Below are positions 10,248 through 22,135 of a stretch of 64,000 bases of DNA, piece after piece. Location of the stretch: positions 310,001 through 374,000 of the forward strand of contig CAJSYZ010000009.1 of NCBI GenBank assembly GCA_910574455.1. Direction: 5' to 3'. The notes beneath the pieces were generated by a model. The model searched no databases. It was not told where the DNA came from and worked only from the letters and a program-made list of their open reading frames with translations. Source of the DNA: Trichaptum fuscoviolaceum. Lineage: Eukaryota; Basidiomycota; Agaricomycetes; Hymenochaetales; Trichaptaceae. Both the position numbers and the translations under genes were made by a program. Position 1 is the first letter of the stretch. Each line of letters begins with the position of its first letter.

Positions 10248-10460
10248 ACTCTTAAATTAATATCATATTTATTTCAAATGAGTACGGGGCCCTGCTGCGC
10301 TGCCGGCGAAGCCCTGACAAGGCTGCATCGGCACGCGCGGCCCAGGCAAAGCTGAAAGGCAGAACAAGCTGCCGAATGCCTGCCGAAGTTATCGCGGTAA
10401 CTTCAGAAACGGGTTGCGATAATTACCGTGTTTCTATAAGATTATTAGTTGGTACTGGTG

Positions 10461-11709
10461 CCGTCTTCTTTATCAAGAAAAAGGACGGAACCTTGCGCAT
10501 GGTAGTCAACTACCGCCGACTGAACGATATCACAGTCAAGAACCGATACCCGCTTCCCCTCACAATGGAACTGGTAGACGCACTGCAAAAAGCGAAGGTT
10601 TTCACGACGTTAGATCTGCGATGGGGCTACCACAACGTACGACTGAAGCAAGGCGACGAGTGGAAGGCCGCGTTTCGGACTCAGGCAGGACATTTCGAAC
10701 CGACGGTGATGACATTCGGGCTCACGAATGCCCCGGCAACCTTCCAGCACATGATGAATGATATTTTCAAGGACCTCATCGGAGTATACATGATCATCTA
10801 TCTTGACGACTTGCTAATCTTTTCCAAAGATGAATCTCAGCACGATGAGCACGTACGGGAAGTCCTTAAGCGGCTGCGCGAAAACGACTTGTTCTGTAAG
10901 CCGGAGAAGTGCAAATTCAAACAGACTTCTGTCGAGTATCTCGGGATGATTATTTCGCAGGGAAAGGTGGCGATGGATCCCGCCAAGGTACAGGCGGTCC
11001 TCGACTGGCCCACCCCGAAAAAGGTGAAAGACATTCAAGCCTTCCTCGGGTTTGCAAATTTCTATCAACGCTTTATTCGGGATTTTTCGCACATTGTCAA
11101 ACCGCTCATGACGCTGCTGAAGAAGGATGTTCGCTGGGCCTGGACGGAAAACCAGCAGTTCGCGTTCAACTATCTCAAGCGCATGTTCACGACCGCCCCC
11201 GTCCTTATGATGCCCAACATGTTGCGACAATTCATCGTGGAATGCGACGCCTCTGATTTCGCGACCGGCGCGGTCCTGTCCCAGGAAGGCGACGACGGGT
11301 TGATACATCCGGTCGCCTTTTTCTCGAAATCCCTCAACGATGCGGAACGCAACTACGAGATTTACGACAAGGAGCTACTCGCGATTATTAGAGCTCTCAA
11401 CGAGTGGCGACATTATCTCAAAGGTGCGAGTCATAAACTCGATATCGTGTCTGACCACAAGAATCTGCTATACTTCTCTGAATCCCGAACGCTGACGCGA
11501 CGCCAAGCCCGGTGGAGCCTTTTCCTCACCCGCTTCGACTTTACGATTCGCCATCGCCCGGGGCGACTCGGGGGCAAGCCCGACGCCATGTCACGACGTG
11601 TCGACCTTCAACCAGAAGGCGAGGACAACACTGGACGAACCCTCTTGACCCCCGAAATGTTTCGGCTAAAAGCAATTCGTCGGGGAATGACACAGGTACA
11701 CGGGGATCA
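10461..11709 (+). pseudogene. pol: Gypsy-1 Pol, part 2: reverse transcriptase and RNase H
   Basis: Resumes with FFIKKKDGTLRMVVNYRRLN, then LDLRWGYHNVRLK, the FGLTNAPATFQ motif and the catalytic YLDD near 10,800. RNase H follows (VECDASDFATGAVLSQ, the E of NYEIYDKELLAIIRAL, SDHKNL, and KPDAMSR). Residues needed for catalysis are visible and no premature stop was seen. The frame is cut at 11,709 by element B, which duplicated GGATCA, and picks up at 16,906. Joining the flanks restores a continuous frame, showing that B inserted into an otherwise good gene. Confidence 0.92.
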
Positions 11710-12530
11710 TATGACAGCATTTATCGACAAGTATTCGAGCTTTGAGGTTTTGCATGCTTTACGCAACTTTAGTGGAACATACATAACTTTTTTGTCTTTA
11801 CGTAACTTGTTACGCAACTTTTGTACGTAACTTTATACCTTTACTTACAGGTTTTAGCTTGCTACTCTTCACATTTTTAGCTCTCGGTAGTACAGTTCTG
11901 CCTTACGTAACTATATGCAGCTATACAGTGGTTTACATTAAGGTGTCTGTGGTTCAGAAAAGTTATACGTAACTTGTTTTCCAGATACTATAGATATGTT
12001 ATATCTTTCTGTACTAAAATATTATCATGTATACTTTTTAAATATATTTCTTATTGTTGATTATCTTGTTTGGTTCCTCTTAATCAATAATAGTATTGCT
12101 GGAAATGTATAATATCTTATCTAGTAAATTTACGAGAATTGTGTATGATATATAAGATAACTGACTCTTGTAATTACTTGGACAAGTGGGTCAATGGGTT
12201 TAGCTCCCCAACTCTGGTAAAGGTTGGCAGGCGGAACTCTTCCTGCTTTGTAATCTATCCAACAGACTACGGGTTCAACTCAGACTAATGTAAATAAAGT
12301 TTTGTAATTTTGGTATTTCTTTTGTTTTAAATAAATACCATTCTTATGTATTTTATCAGCTATGGAAATTGTAATACCGCTGAAAACAAAATAAGTGATA
12401 AGGGGGTGGGAGTGTGTAGAAGCCAAGAAGAATAAAAGAGTAGTAAAAGAATCAGAAAGAAGAGGAGAAACAGCAAAGGAAACTAATGAAAAACAACCAA
12501 CAGCCTCAATTGTGGAGTCTTTGCGCACAT
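11710..12530. repeat. Left terminal inverted repeat of element B
   Basis: Reverse complement of 16,075-16,905 with near identity. It includes several GCGTAA/TTACGT-type subterminal motifs between 11,755 and 11,960 that may be transposase binding sites, then AT-rich sequence. Confidence 0.85.
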
Positions 12531-12648
12531 TGCTCAAGAGAATCAATGGCCGTTGAGGCACCAGTACCAACTAAAATTCTAAGAATATACGATAAATTAT
12601 TATAGGCCGTTCTACAAGTAATCAACAATAAGCAAAATCAGTGTTTTT

Positions 12649-15081
12649 TGTCGAGATTCCCCAGGACCCCAACATGTCTAAGGCAATCCCAAACAGAATC
12701 CCATGTACTGAAACCCAGGATCGCAACCTTGGCTAGATCCCGAAAGGATCCCCCGCTCTCTGATCCCGGAAGAACCTCTGCTTTGCCATGCATTCTCCTG
12801 CTAAGAGTTCTGCCCCGCTATGACCTCCTTGCCACTGCCTGTCCTCGCCCACATCTCCTCGTCAGTCCCCCACCTTGTCCCCGTGTCTTGATCCATCCCT
12901 AGCCCACCTCGTCATTCCCCCAACTCTAGGATGATCCCCTGCGCACTCCCCACTCCCGTCATTCTCTGTTCCCCGCTCCAGCGAACCCCGTACCTCGCCA
13001 TAGTCCCAAGTCACTCACCATAGCCATAGCCATAGCCATAGCTGCCACAGCCATAGCTATAGCCATAGCTATCCCGAGACCTCGTAGGTCCTCGACTATG
13101 CCCGGATACAAGATCCCGGCCCCGCGTCCACAGTCATGAAGTGCAGTTAGGAGATAGTTCCACTGCGTCCCAAGCCGACCTCTGTCTGGCCTTGAGTAAG
13201 CCAACACGACAGCAGTCAAGGATTGCTGTCCTGCAATCCTGCCCGGTCACGAACCCTGCCCTGTGCTTGTCCCACCGCGGTGCCCTAGCTAACCCCTTCG
13301 ACATCCCGTGCCTCCAGACCTGCCCTTGTTTGTCCCCAGCCTGCCTCGCCAGGAAACCCCACAGTGCCCACGAACACCATCCAGTGTTTGCTCTGACAGT
13401 CCCACTCGAATCCCTGCACAATTCCCCGCAGGGATCCCCCGCTCGTTTCCCCGCAACCATTGCTCCTTTCCCCTCGCTCATTCCCGGTAGAAACCCTGCT
13501 GGCTTCCCGGTTGGAATCCCGCTCCTTTTCCCCGCATGATCCCAGTCAAAATCCCGCTCGTTTCCCGCTTCGCTTCCCGTCGCGAATTCTTGCGCAAATC
13601 CCCCGCAGGATTCCCACACTTAATCCCGTCGTGATTCCCATCGCAACCCCCGCTAAGTCCCCGCTCTGATTCCCAAAAGAATCCCGCCCTGATTCCCGGT
13701 CGAACCCCGTCTCGATTCCCGAACGAATCCTGTCGGGAATCTTGCTGGTTCCCCGTCACCCACGGGAAACCCCTTAGCTTCCCTGCTTCTCGATGCTAAC
13801 ACCGTCTTGAGATAGCTCCAGGCGATTGGCCTGGCCACGCACGTGCCAGCCAACTAGTCTTGCTAGTAGCGTCCTGTCCAGGCCCACAGACCTCGTTCCC
13901 GCCACCCTGTGTGCGGGATTAATCTCATTGTCCGCAAGGACTCAAACCCCGTCCTTAGTCACCCTGCCCCGCGCGCGCCTCGCGATTAGGCTTCATTATG
14001 ATATTGAAGTGCCGGCCTCTTCAAGGTTGGTCCCTGACGATCCCCCGCAACCCTGATCCACGCCAGAAGTTGCCTGCAACTTATCCCGAGACGATGTATG
14101 CATTACATCCGCCCCCCACGCTCGTTACCCCGCTGCCTGTGCGCCAGCTTGATACCTCGCGCACAATTACATTCCTTTAGTTCTCTTTGTTTCACTTGAC
14201 CATGCTTCACGCTCGTTCCCTTAGATCTTGCCCAGATGTTCCCCGCACCGAATCCCGGTTCACGGATTCACGTCACTGTATGCGCGGCCTTCGCCCGCAA
14301 GATTGTGTAACTAGTTAGTTGCGCGTTTGTGCATGCCCGTTCCCTGTAGATTCTGCCCAGTAGATAAATACCTGTCGCTACCGTAAGGAGCACTCACTTT
14401 TGTCCTCTTGTCGAGTGCTTCCTTAGGTGTGTTTCTGTCTTGTCTCTAGTGTAGTTTTACAATGCTGACTTGTCGAGTGCTTCCTTAGGGAACCTCCTCC
14501 TGATACAGAAGTGTTGCCTTGAGATCCCGGTTATCCTGAGCTCTCTGCTCCCGTCCTGAGCACGCCTGCTCTCTGGCTCTCTTGTCTCTGTCTTGTCCCG
14601 GATCCCCGTCTGTGAATCCCGCCTTGAGTCCTGCCCAGAATCCCGCTCTGAGATTCCCGCCAGAATCCCACTCTAAGATTCCCGCCAGAATCCCGCTCTG
14701 AGATTCCCGCACGAATCCCGAACGAACCCCGCTCTGCGATTCCCGCACGAATCCCGGTCTGAGATTCCCGAACGAATCCCGCCCTAAGATTCCCGCAAGA
14801 ATCCCGCTCTGCAATTCCCGGTCTGCGCGTTCCCCCGCGCCTCGACTCTGTTTCCCCGTGCCTCGATTCTGCCTTCCCCGCCTCGACTCTGACTCCGTCC
14901 CGTCCTCGCCTCGAGCCCCCTTGCGTCTCGCCCCCGCAGCCCCGCTTCCCGTGCGACTCCGTTGGCGTTGTAGCGTCATTAACGGTTCCCTACGCCTTCT
15001 CCGCTGCCGCGCGCTCTCCCAGGTCTTGCCCCGGAAGCCGCTAACGCGCCCCGGCCCCCAGGTTCCCCCCAGGTCGTAACA
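12649..15081 (+). repeat. LTR-Y, complete copy inside element B
   Basis: Runs from TGTCGAGATTCC to GGTCGTAACA, 2,433 bp, in opposite orientation to the outer LTR-Y. It contains a CCATAG microsatellite (about 13,018-13,075), the 25-bp repeat array (about 14,640-14,800), a TATA-like AGATAAATA near 14,361 and the primer hairpin (stem 14,384-14,394 with 14,413-14,424). It is unusually long for a fungal LTR. No 5-bp target duplication is visible at its edges (TTTTT versus GTGCG), so it may be a rearranged piece rather than a clean solo LTR. Confidence 0.75.
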
Positions 15082-15202
15082 GTGCGGGTGCACCTGGATC
15101 CGTTTCCCACGGATCCGGGTCGGATCCAGGTAGCGATTTTTTGCACAGGTACCTGTGTTCGCGGATCACGGGTACCTACGGGTGCACCTGTGTCATGCTC
15201 TA
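15082..15202 (+). repeat. Terminal fragment of element X inside element B
   Basis: About 120 bp that match the right end of element X copy 2 (20,868-20,989), from GTGCGGGTGCACCTGG to CATGCTCTA, with a few differences. The rest of X is absent, so this is a broken copy. Confidence 0.8.
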
Positions 15203-15965
15203 GCCCTATACCTTGCGCACAATTACATTCCTTTAATTCTCTTTGCTTTTCACTTGACCATGCTTCACACTCGTTTCCTTAGATCTTGCCCAGATGTTCC
15301 CTACACTGAATCCCGGTTCCCGGATTCAGGTCACTGTATGCGTGGCCTTTGCCCGCAAGATTGTGTAACTAGTTAGTTGCACATTGTGCATGCCTGTTCC
15401 CTGTAGATTCTGCTCTGTAAATAAATACCTGTCACCACCATAAGGAGCACTCACTTTTGTCCTCTTGTCAAGTGCTTCCTTAGGGAACTTCCTCCTGATA
15501 CAGAAGTGTTGCCTTGAGATCCCGGTTTCCCTGAGTTCTCTGCTCCAGTCCCGAGCATACCTGCTCTCTGGCTCTCTGGTCAAAGTCCTGTCCCGGATCC
15601 CGCTCTGTGATCCCACTCTGAGTCCCATCCAGAAATCTTGCTCTGTGAGATTTTGCTTGAGAATCCCACTTGTGATCCCACTTGTGATCCCGCTTGGCAA
15701 CTCTTGCTCAGTTTCCGACTCAGCTCCTCTGTGTCCAGACACCACCTTGCAACATCCCTGTCACTTGGCTCTACCCCGACTCTGACTTGTCCCCACCACT
15801 GCCTCAAGCCCTCTTGCATCACAGTCCCGCTTGCCATGCGACTACACAACATAGTAGTGTCACTATTAGTTCCCCCGCCCTTCTCAGCCTTCACGTACTC
15901 TCCCAGGTGTCCCCTCGGAGGTCACTTACGCTCCCTGGGCCCTAGGTTCCCCCATTGTCGTAACA
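15203..15965 (+). repeat. Diverged LTR-Y-like 3' portion inside element B
   Basis: Similar to the last ~950 bp of LTR-Y (about 14,130-15,081), with many substitutions and gaps, ending GTCGTAACA. It includes the hairpin around 15,440-15,485. It is an older family member than the neighbouring complete copy. Confidence 0.7.
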
Positions 15966-16074
15966 CATGCAGAAGACATACTTATGGTCGGCAATTGGAG
16001 TCTGCACATCAGTGCATTCCTCTGATTGTCTTGTTTCCTTCTTACAGGTGTTTCTTGTCTTTGGGCGTTGTTGG

Positions 16075-16905
16075 AAGGATGCGCAAAGACTCTGTCTATG
16101 GACAATTGAGGCTGTTGGTTGTTTTTCATTAGTTTCCTTTGCTGTTTCTCCTCTTCTTTCTGATTCTTTTACTACTCTTTTATTCTTCTTGGCTTCTACA
16201 CACTCCCACCCCCTTATCACTTATTTTGTTTTCAGCGGTATTACAATTTCCATAGCTGATAAAATACATAAGAATGATATTTATTTAAAACAAAAGAAAT
16301 AAAAAAATTACAAAACTTTATTTACATTAGTCTGAGTTGAACCCGTAGTCTGTTGGATAGATTACAAAGCAGGAAGAGTTCCGCCTGCCAACCTTTACCA
16401 GAGTTGGGGAGCTAAACCCATTGACCCACTTGTCCAAGTAATTACAAGAGTCAGTTATCTTATATATCATACACAATTCTCGTAAATTTACTAGATAAGA
16501 TATTATACATTTCCAGCAATACTATTATTGATTAAGAGGAACCAAACAAGATAATCAACAATAAGAAATATATTTAAAAAGTATACATGATAATATTTTA
16601 GTACAGAAAGATATAACATATCTATAGTATCTGGAAAACAAGTTACGTATAACTTTTCTGAACCACAGACACCTTAATGTAAACCACTGTATAGCTGCAT
16701 ATAGTTACGTAAGGCAGAACTGTACTACCGAGAGCTAAAAATGTGAAGAGTAGCAAGCTAAAACCTGTAAGTAAAGGTATAAAGTTACGTACAAAAGTTG
16801 CGTAACAAGTTACGTAAAGACAAAAAAGTTATGTATGTTCCACTAAAGTTGCGTAAAGCATGCAAAACCTCAAAGCTCGAATACTTGTCGATAAATGCTG
16901 TCATA
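16075..16905. repeat. Right terminal inverted repeat of element B
   Basis: The complement of 11,710-12,530, ending GCTGTCATA just before the duplicated GGATCA. Just inside it, 15,966-16,074 faintly resembles element X internal sequence near 19,280 (GCAGAAGACATACT), hinting at a shared ancestor or captured piece. Confidence 0.85.
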
Positions 16906-18604
16906 GGATCAGGCCCTCCTACGACGCATTCGTAAGTCAGACCAGTATGAAGACAAACTGGTAGACGCGATCGAGTTGGTCAAGTCAAAAGCGCCCCGAG
17001 TTCTGACCAAAGAACTTGAGGACTGGAGCACCGAAGAAGGCCTCATCCTATATCAGGGTAAGGTTTACGTCCCGAAAGATGAGACCATTCGCCAGGATGT
17101 GGTGAAGACCTACCACAACAGTCTCCCCGCCGGACATCCTGGACGTTGGAAAACGTTTGAGATGGTAAGCCGCAACTACTGGTGGCCCGGGATGTCTAAC
17201 TTCATAGAACAATACGTTTCGGGATGCGATACCTGCGCACGCACGAAGAACCGATCGCAACGCCCGGTAGGACTCCTGCAGCCTAACGAAATCCCGCAGG
17301 GTCCCTGGCAGGCGATTTCTTGCGACTTCATCACCCAGCTCCCCCGATCCGAGGATTACGACGCAATTTTCGTGGTGGTCAATCGTCTCACCAAGCAAGC
17401 GCATTTTATCCCGACCACGTCTGACATCGATGAACCGGAAACTGCGGAACTATTCCTGCAGCACGTCTGGAAGCTGCACGGAACCCCCCGCCAGATCATA
17501 TCCGACCGAGGACCACAGTTTGTCGCGCAGTTCATGAAGGCCCTCTTTTCCCGACTCGGTATCAAGGGTACCACGTCGACTGCGTATCACCCGCAGACGG
17601 ACGGGCAAACCGAAAGGGTAAACCAAGAGCTGGAACAGTATTTACGGGCTTTCATAGATACACAACAAGAAAACTGGGCCGGATTACTCCCAATGGCAGA
17701 GTTCGCGCACAACACGAAAGCGCACGCGGCAACACGACAATCCCCGTTCGCGCTCGTCTACGGCTACAATCCCGAATTCACGATTGCCCCGAGTGACGGC
17801 CTGTTAACGGTCCCCGCCGCGGACGCACGGCTACAGGAGCTTCAGCAGGCACAGGAAGAGGCACGAGCGGCCTTGGAGGTTGCGGCAGAGCGCATGAAGC
17901 AGCACTACGATCAGGCCAGAAACGAGGCCCCGCAGTACGCAGTTGGGGATAAAGTATGGCTCGAGGCGATGAACGTTCGGCGACCGGGAGCGTGCAAACT
18001 ATTACCGAAACGACTAGGGCCGTATAAGGTGAAGGCAAAGCTAAGTGACCTCACCTACGAACTCGGACTCCCCGCGTCGCTGAAGATTCATCCCGTATTC
18101 CATGTATCGCTGCTCTCGCCATACCACAAAGACGACATTCCCGGTCGAACGCAACCCCCGCCGCCCCCAGTCGAAGTAGAAGGAGATCTGGAGTACGAGG
18201 TGGAAGAGGTACTGGATGCTAGACGGTTTAGGCGGAGGTTTGAATACTTGGTACGATGGAAGGGATATTCAAGCGCGGAAGATACTTGGATTCCCGCAAC
18301 GGATATGGGTAATGCAAAGGCTAAAATTTGCAGTTTCTATCGAAAACACCCGGACGCCCCTCGAGAAGTCAACGCTATTGAGCTCTGTGACCTGAGCAAG
18401 ATTCAAGATTGGCGCCCCGGAGTTGCGCCTTTGGAGGGGGGTAATGTCGAGATCCCGGGCTCCTTTTCCTATTTCCCGCACTTTCCCGCCAAGGATCCCG
18501 ACATGAGCAGGCAATCCCGCGGGGAGAATCCCGCCATTGGATTCCCGACGCGAAACCCCTTTCCCGATTCGCACGATCCCCCGCAAGATCCCCCGCTCAC
18601 GTGA
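16906..18604 (+). pseudogene. pol: Gypsy-1 Pol, part 3: integrase and chromodomain
   Basis: Integrase HHCC zinc-binding region (HNSLPAGHPG ... YWWPGM ... GCDTCARTK), then the DDE core: D in SCDFITQLP, D in IISDRGPQF, and E in QTERVNQELEQYLR after the HPQTDGQ motif. A GPY/F-type module (KRLGPYKV) and a chromodomain (EYEVEEVLDAR, YLVRWKGY, DTWIP, about 18,190-18,335) follow; the chromodomain is expected to direct integration to modified histones. The frame does not stop before the polypurine tract but runs about 160 bp into the 3' LTR, ending at TGA 18,602-18,604. No stop was seen within the domains. Confidence 0.93.
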
Positions 18605-18742
18605 CCTATCCCGCACCACCGTCCCGACCACCATGCACGCATACACACACTCATTTACGACGACCCGCCAAGGCACATGTACATTCACTTACCAACATAT
18701 GCTCCTTAACCCGCTAGTACCTCAAGGTGACGACCTGCAACC

Positions 18743-20989
18743 TAGAGCATGACACGGGTGCGTGTCACCCGTAGGTACCTGTAGGTACCTGCAGCAAAAA
18801 CCTGCGGCTCCGGGTGCACCCGCATGCAGGTACCTGTTTCCCACGCTTACCTGCGGATCCAGGTATGACTTTTTTTTAACTCAGGTACCTGTGCAGGTAC
18901 CTGCAGGTACCTGCAGTGGCCGTAGGCCGCAGACATTGAGGAACGGGAACAAAGACAACGGGTCAGGTTAGTTGCGTGACCGGAGTAGCTGGTTCACACG
19001 CGATAATAACTTGTGTTAGTCGCGTCATGTAGACCGTGAGAAAATTAACTTACCTTTCCCCAACCACGACGTGCGAGAGCGTGAACGGGAACGAGTCTGA
19101 CGTCTGCGCTGTTGCGCATGCTTTAGGACTCGTTTCTTCTGGCGAACTAGTTTGTTTCTTGTCCTCGGGCTTCGACTACGACGGCGCGCGACATTCTTAC
19201 GGGCGCGCAAGACTTTTACGGACGTGCAAGAGTCCAGTTTGTTTCTTGTCTTCGGACTTCTCGCGAGCGACGATTGCGTTGCGCACGCAGAAGACATACT
19301 ACGGACGGTTGACTGGAGTCCGCGCATAGGCGCGTGCTACTGGTCGACTTAGTTCTTTCGACGGAACGACGACCACGGGCCTCGACGGCCATCGATTACC
19401 TCCGACGCGTGCGCGGACTATGCGCAGACTCTCGACTCCCTCCCTCTGGACCTCTCCCGCTTTGCCGACCTCCGCGAGCTCGACGCCGTGCTCACGTCGA
19501 CCGTTACCTCTCTAACCTCGAAAATCTACAAACTGATTGAGCTCATTGAGACCCGCTCAGCTTCGACCGAGGAGAGACTGTGGCTGCTTGGAGAGATTGC
19601 GGATGAGGCGCAGAAGGTGCGCCCAGGAGCGGAGGACAAGATACGTATCGAGATGACGGGCTGCAGACGAGCTTCGCGGGCAATCATCATACCTCAACGA
19701 CCCCGTCACCACCCTTCCCGAATTCCAGCCCCATCTGCTCGTCAAAAAGACGACGTACCCACATGTGAGCGCGAAGGCGTACTTGATGCCGAAAAACTAT
19801 GAGACAGGACGAAGGCGGCGTGCACAATATAACAACGCCAGCGCCGGAGGATGGAGGAAGGTTTGGACTACGCAGGAGGAAAATCTCCGAGAAAGGAGAA
19901 GACGGGTGACGGCGGTCAACAGCGACCACGGGGTGGCCCTCGTCCAAAGAAGTACGTTCGCTGGCCCGTTGTAATTTTACACATCGACTCACAATATCTT
20001 CAGAACTGACCGGTTACCATCGCCGTCCGACTCTCTGCGCTCCATGCAGTCTCCTATCAGCGCGCATGTGCAAGACGGTCCCATCCCGGCATCACCACCA
20101 CTACACTTTCCCCTTTCGGCCGAAAACATTGCCCATAACTCGGGCTTGATTCAAGCCTTCACAAAACCAAGAACACCTTCGTCTTCGTCTTCCTGAGGGC
20201 TTTCCTATCGTCCAGCTTTCATTCAATTCGGCGCAAAACTCATCAATCGCCAGCACCATCTTTGGGACAGCCAGGGTAGCAGCAACAGATGATAGCTCGC
20301 CGCCTGCACACCCCATTTGGGCTGCACTTTCATCTGCTGCTTGCTCACCCTGGTGATTCCTGGGGCTTGCTCACACAAAGAAGCACTTGTCCAGGGAGGG
20401 TCCCCATGCCCAAGACCTGTAATATCTCACACACGTCGAACTCACCCCAGGGGATCCGTGTAAGTGAGCCTTCATCCACATGAAGGCTCATTGAGTTTGA
20501 CGGCTCTCACTGTGTCTTATCCTTTACTGGACTTGGTTGGGTGTATGGTGGTTTAGACTGCTTGACTTTGCGCGAAAGCACAAAGCCAGGCAGTTATACC
20601 GTTAGCTCAACAGCTGACTTCTATGCTGTGGCACAAGGAGTCCCTGTGGGTCGGGTGCGGCTGAGGCCATCACCCGGGCTGTTGAGCTTGTTGTTTCATT
20701 CATGAGCTACATCTCCACGTCTGAGGACAGGAGTAACCCGTAAGGGCAAGTCAAGGCTGAGGCCATCGACTGGGCTATTGAGTGAACAATATTGCACAGT
20801 ATTCTCATGGCCTACTGCAAATACCTGCGGGTGCTAACAGGTACCTGCAATACCTGCAGGTAACGGGTGCGGGTGCACCTGGATCCGTTTCCCACGGATC
20901 CGGGTCGGATCCAGGTATTGATTTTTTTTGCACAGGTACCTGCACTTGCGGATCACGGGTACCTACGGGTGCACCCGTGTCATGCTCTA
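18743..20989 (+). mobile_element. Element X, copy 2
   Basis: 2,247 bp bounded by TAGAGCATGACAC and its complement, with the 8-bp duplication CTGCAACC at 18,735-18,742 and 20,990-20,997. The uninterrupted target is visible in the 5' LTR near 1,031-1,038, which fixes the boundaries. It lies in opposite orientation to copy 1. It lacks the internal MITE and has lost ~49 bp of the ING basic tail. It carries no recognisable transposase. Confidence 0.92.
19385..19975 (+). pseudogene. Captured ING-family gene fragment, copy 2
   Basis: Same captured segment as copy 1 (7,250-7,900), here on the plus strand. The frame D-A-C-A-D-Y-A-Q-T-L-D-S-L-P to EDKIRI shifts by one base before ADELRGQSSYLND, a lesion shared with copy 1 and so ancestral to both. 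The later basic tail is truncated and frameshifted by a ~49-bp deletion near 19,853. The PHD finger is absent. No function is expected. Confidence 0.75.
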
Positions 20990-21531
20990 CTGCAACCGCC
21001 TGGCATACCTAGTCTGGCTAGTCGCGGCCACGGACCGGACGCTGACGTCCACAGACATGCCGTAGCCATCTGGAGAGACGGGATGGACATGCCTAGCAGT
21101 GCGGTCGTAGCATGTATCTTTTGTAGTAGATAGGTGCGCATTGCGCAAGGACACTTAGCGTAGATTAACTATACAGTCTTTACGAAGTAGATAAATAGCT
21201 GTAGGCATCGTAAGGAGCACCCCACTTTTGACCTCTTGTGGAGTGCTTCCTTAGGTGCGATCTCTCTCTTTTCTCCTGTGTAGTTAGTTGCGCAATACTT
21301 ACTTGTGGAGTGCTTCCTTAGGGATCCGCTTACTTGACGTTCAAAGCAGTGAAGAGTCCTAGCTGGCCTTGAGAATCCCGCGACGCGCCTGGATAGAATC
21401 CCGCGCGTTTCCCCCGCCTGAATTCCCACGCTCGTTCCCGGTCGCGAATCCAGTTCCCCGAAAGCTGGTTCCCGTCGCGAAATCCAGTTCCCCGAAACTC
21501 TTTCCCGCTACAATTCCCGACAGTCGTAACA

Positions 21532-21667
21532 GGCAAGATCTAAGGGAACGAGCGTGAAGCATGGTCAAGTGAAACAAAGAGAACTAAAGGAATGTAATTG
21601 TGCGCGAGGTATCGAGCTGGCGCACAGGCAGCGGGGTAACGAGCGTGGGGGGCGGATGTAATGCATA
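21532..21667 (-). repeat. LTR-Y, middle part between Gypsy-1 and Gypsy-2
   Basis: Reverse complement of about 14,095-14,235 of the complete LTR-Y. It begins with the Gypsy-1 target duplication GGCAA and ends with the Gypsy-2 duplication GCATA. Confidence 0.9.
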
Positions 21668-22135
21668 TGTTACGTCTCAACTTACGGTCTCGTATAGTTG
21701 GGGAACGCAACGTTAAGTTGCTCAGTAGATAGCGGAGCTAGGGCTCGACACTAAGTGTTGTATGGACAAAGGCCTACGATGTGGAGTAGAGATAAACAGA
21801 TGTATAGCAGAGACTAGAGACGGGGGGTTTGACAAAGGAGATCGAACTTAGAGTTCGATCATGCTAAGTACAGGGGTTTATATACTGTAGCTGCGGAGCA
21901 AGGGTACATCGGAAGATGAGTAAGAAGAGAGCAATAAGAGAGTAGACGATAGGCTACTAATAATAGTGTGAGAGCGATGGGCAGAGGGTTAGGGCAAAGG
22001 GTACATGTGTAACATCGGGATTGGCTGAGGGTTGAGGGTTACATCGGAGGATGACTGAGCAGAACAAGAATAGAAACAAATAGGGCAAAGGGTTCGGAGT
22101 AATGGGGGCCGCTGACATATTAAGAAAACGTAACA
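21668..22135 (-). repeat. Gypsy-2 3' LTR
   Basis: 468 bp, identical by eye to 30,933-31,400. It contains the same TATA and primer sequences as the 5' LTR. Confidence 0.95.

Larger units (their letters stand above)
3869..10460. mobile_element. Element A: large non-autonomous TIR element carrying captured gene pieces
   Basis: Inverted ends of about 65 bp with mismatches (left GTACCAACTAATAATC at 3874, right its complement ending about 10,455) and a 7-bp flanking duplication CCGTCTT (3862-3868 and 10,461-10,467; an eighth base mismatches). The target is the Gypsy-1 reverse transcriptase, and joining the flanks restores an unbroken frame. No transposase was recognised. Inside are element X copy 1, an Hsp70 fragment and long unrecognised stretches. 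The superfamily is unclear; a degenerate 8-bp duplication would fit hAT-like elements. Confidence 0.85.
11710..16905. mobile_element. Element B: TIR element with ~0.8-kb inverted repeats
   Basis: Inverted repeats of about 820-830 bp (11,710-12,530 and 16,075-16,905) begin TATGACAGCATTTATCGAC. They are flanked by GGATCA at 11,704-11,709 and 16,906-16,911, a 6-bp duplication. The core holds an LTR-Y copy, an element X end and another LTR piece. No transposase frame was seen. A 6-bp duplication with long inverted repeats does not match a superfamily I can name with confidence; Dada-like or atypical Mutator-like are possibilities. Confidence 0.85.
742..21531 (+). mobile_element. Gypsy-1: chromodomain Ty3/Gypsy retrotransposon with three nested insertions
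   Basis: LTRs of 832 bp (742-1573, and 18,445-21,531 after removing a nested element and its duplication) start TGTC and end CGTAACA. The 5-bp target duplication GGCAA is at 737-741 and 21,532-21,536. Removing insertions A, B and X2 with their duplications leaves about 6.7 kb: LTR, self-priming PBS, gag, pol (protease, reverse transcriptase, RNase H, integrase, chromodomain), polypurine tract GGAGGGGGG at 18,433-18,441, LTR. The two LTRs differ at only about five bases that I could see (for example TGTCAAG versus TGTCGAG at the start), so insertion was fairly recent, and A, B and X2 are younger still. The element is dead because pol is interrupted twice. Confidence 0.95.
18445..21531 (+). repeat. 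Gypsy-1 3' LTR split by element X copy 2
   Basis: 298 bp before and 534 bp after the insertion plus its duplication, exactly 832 bp in total like the 5' LTR. It ends CAGTCGTAACA followed by the target duplication GGCAA. Confidence 0.95.

Noticed and set aside
12180..12290. tRNA-like segment with GGGTTTAGCTCC and GGGTTCAACTC, also present inverted near 16,325-16,435
   Set aside because: The arms do not pair into an acceptor stem or a proper T stem, and the segment is simply part of the element B inverted repeat.
13018..13075. CCATAG microsatellite as a possible telomere-like repeat
   Set aside because: Short, imperfect, inside LTR-Y, and unlike TTAGGG.
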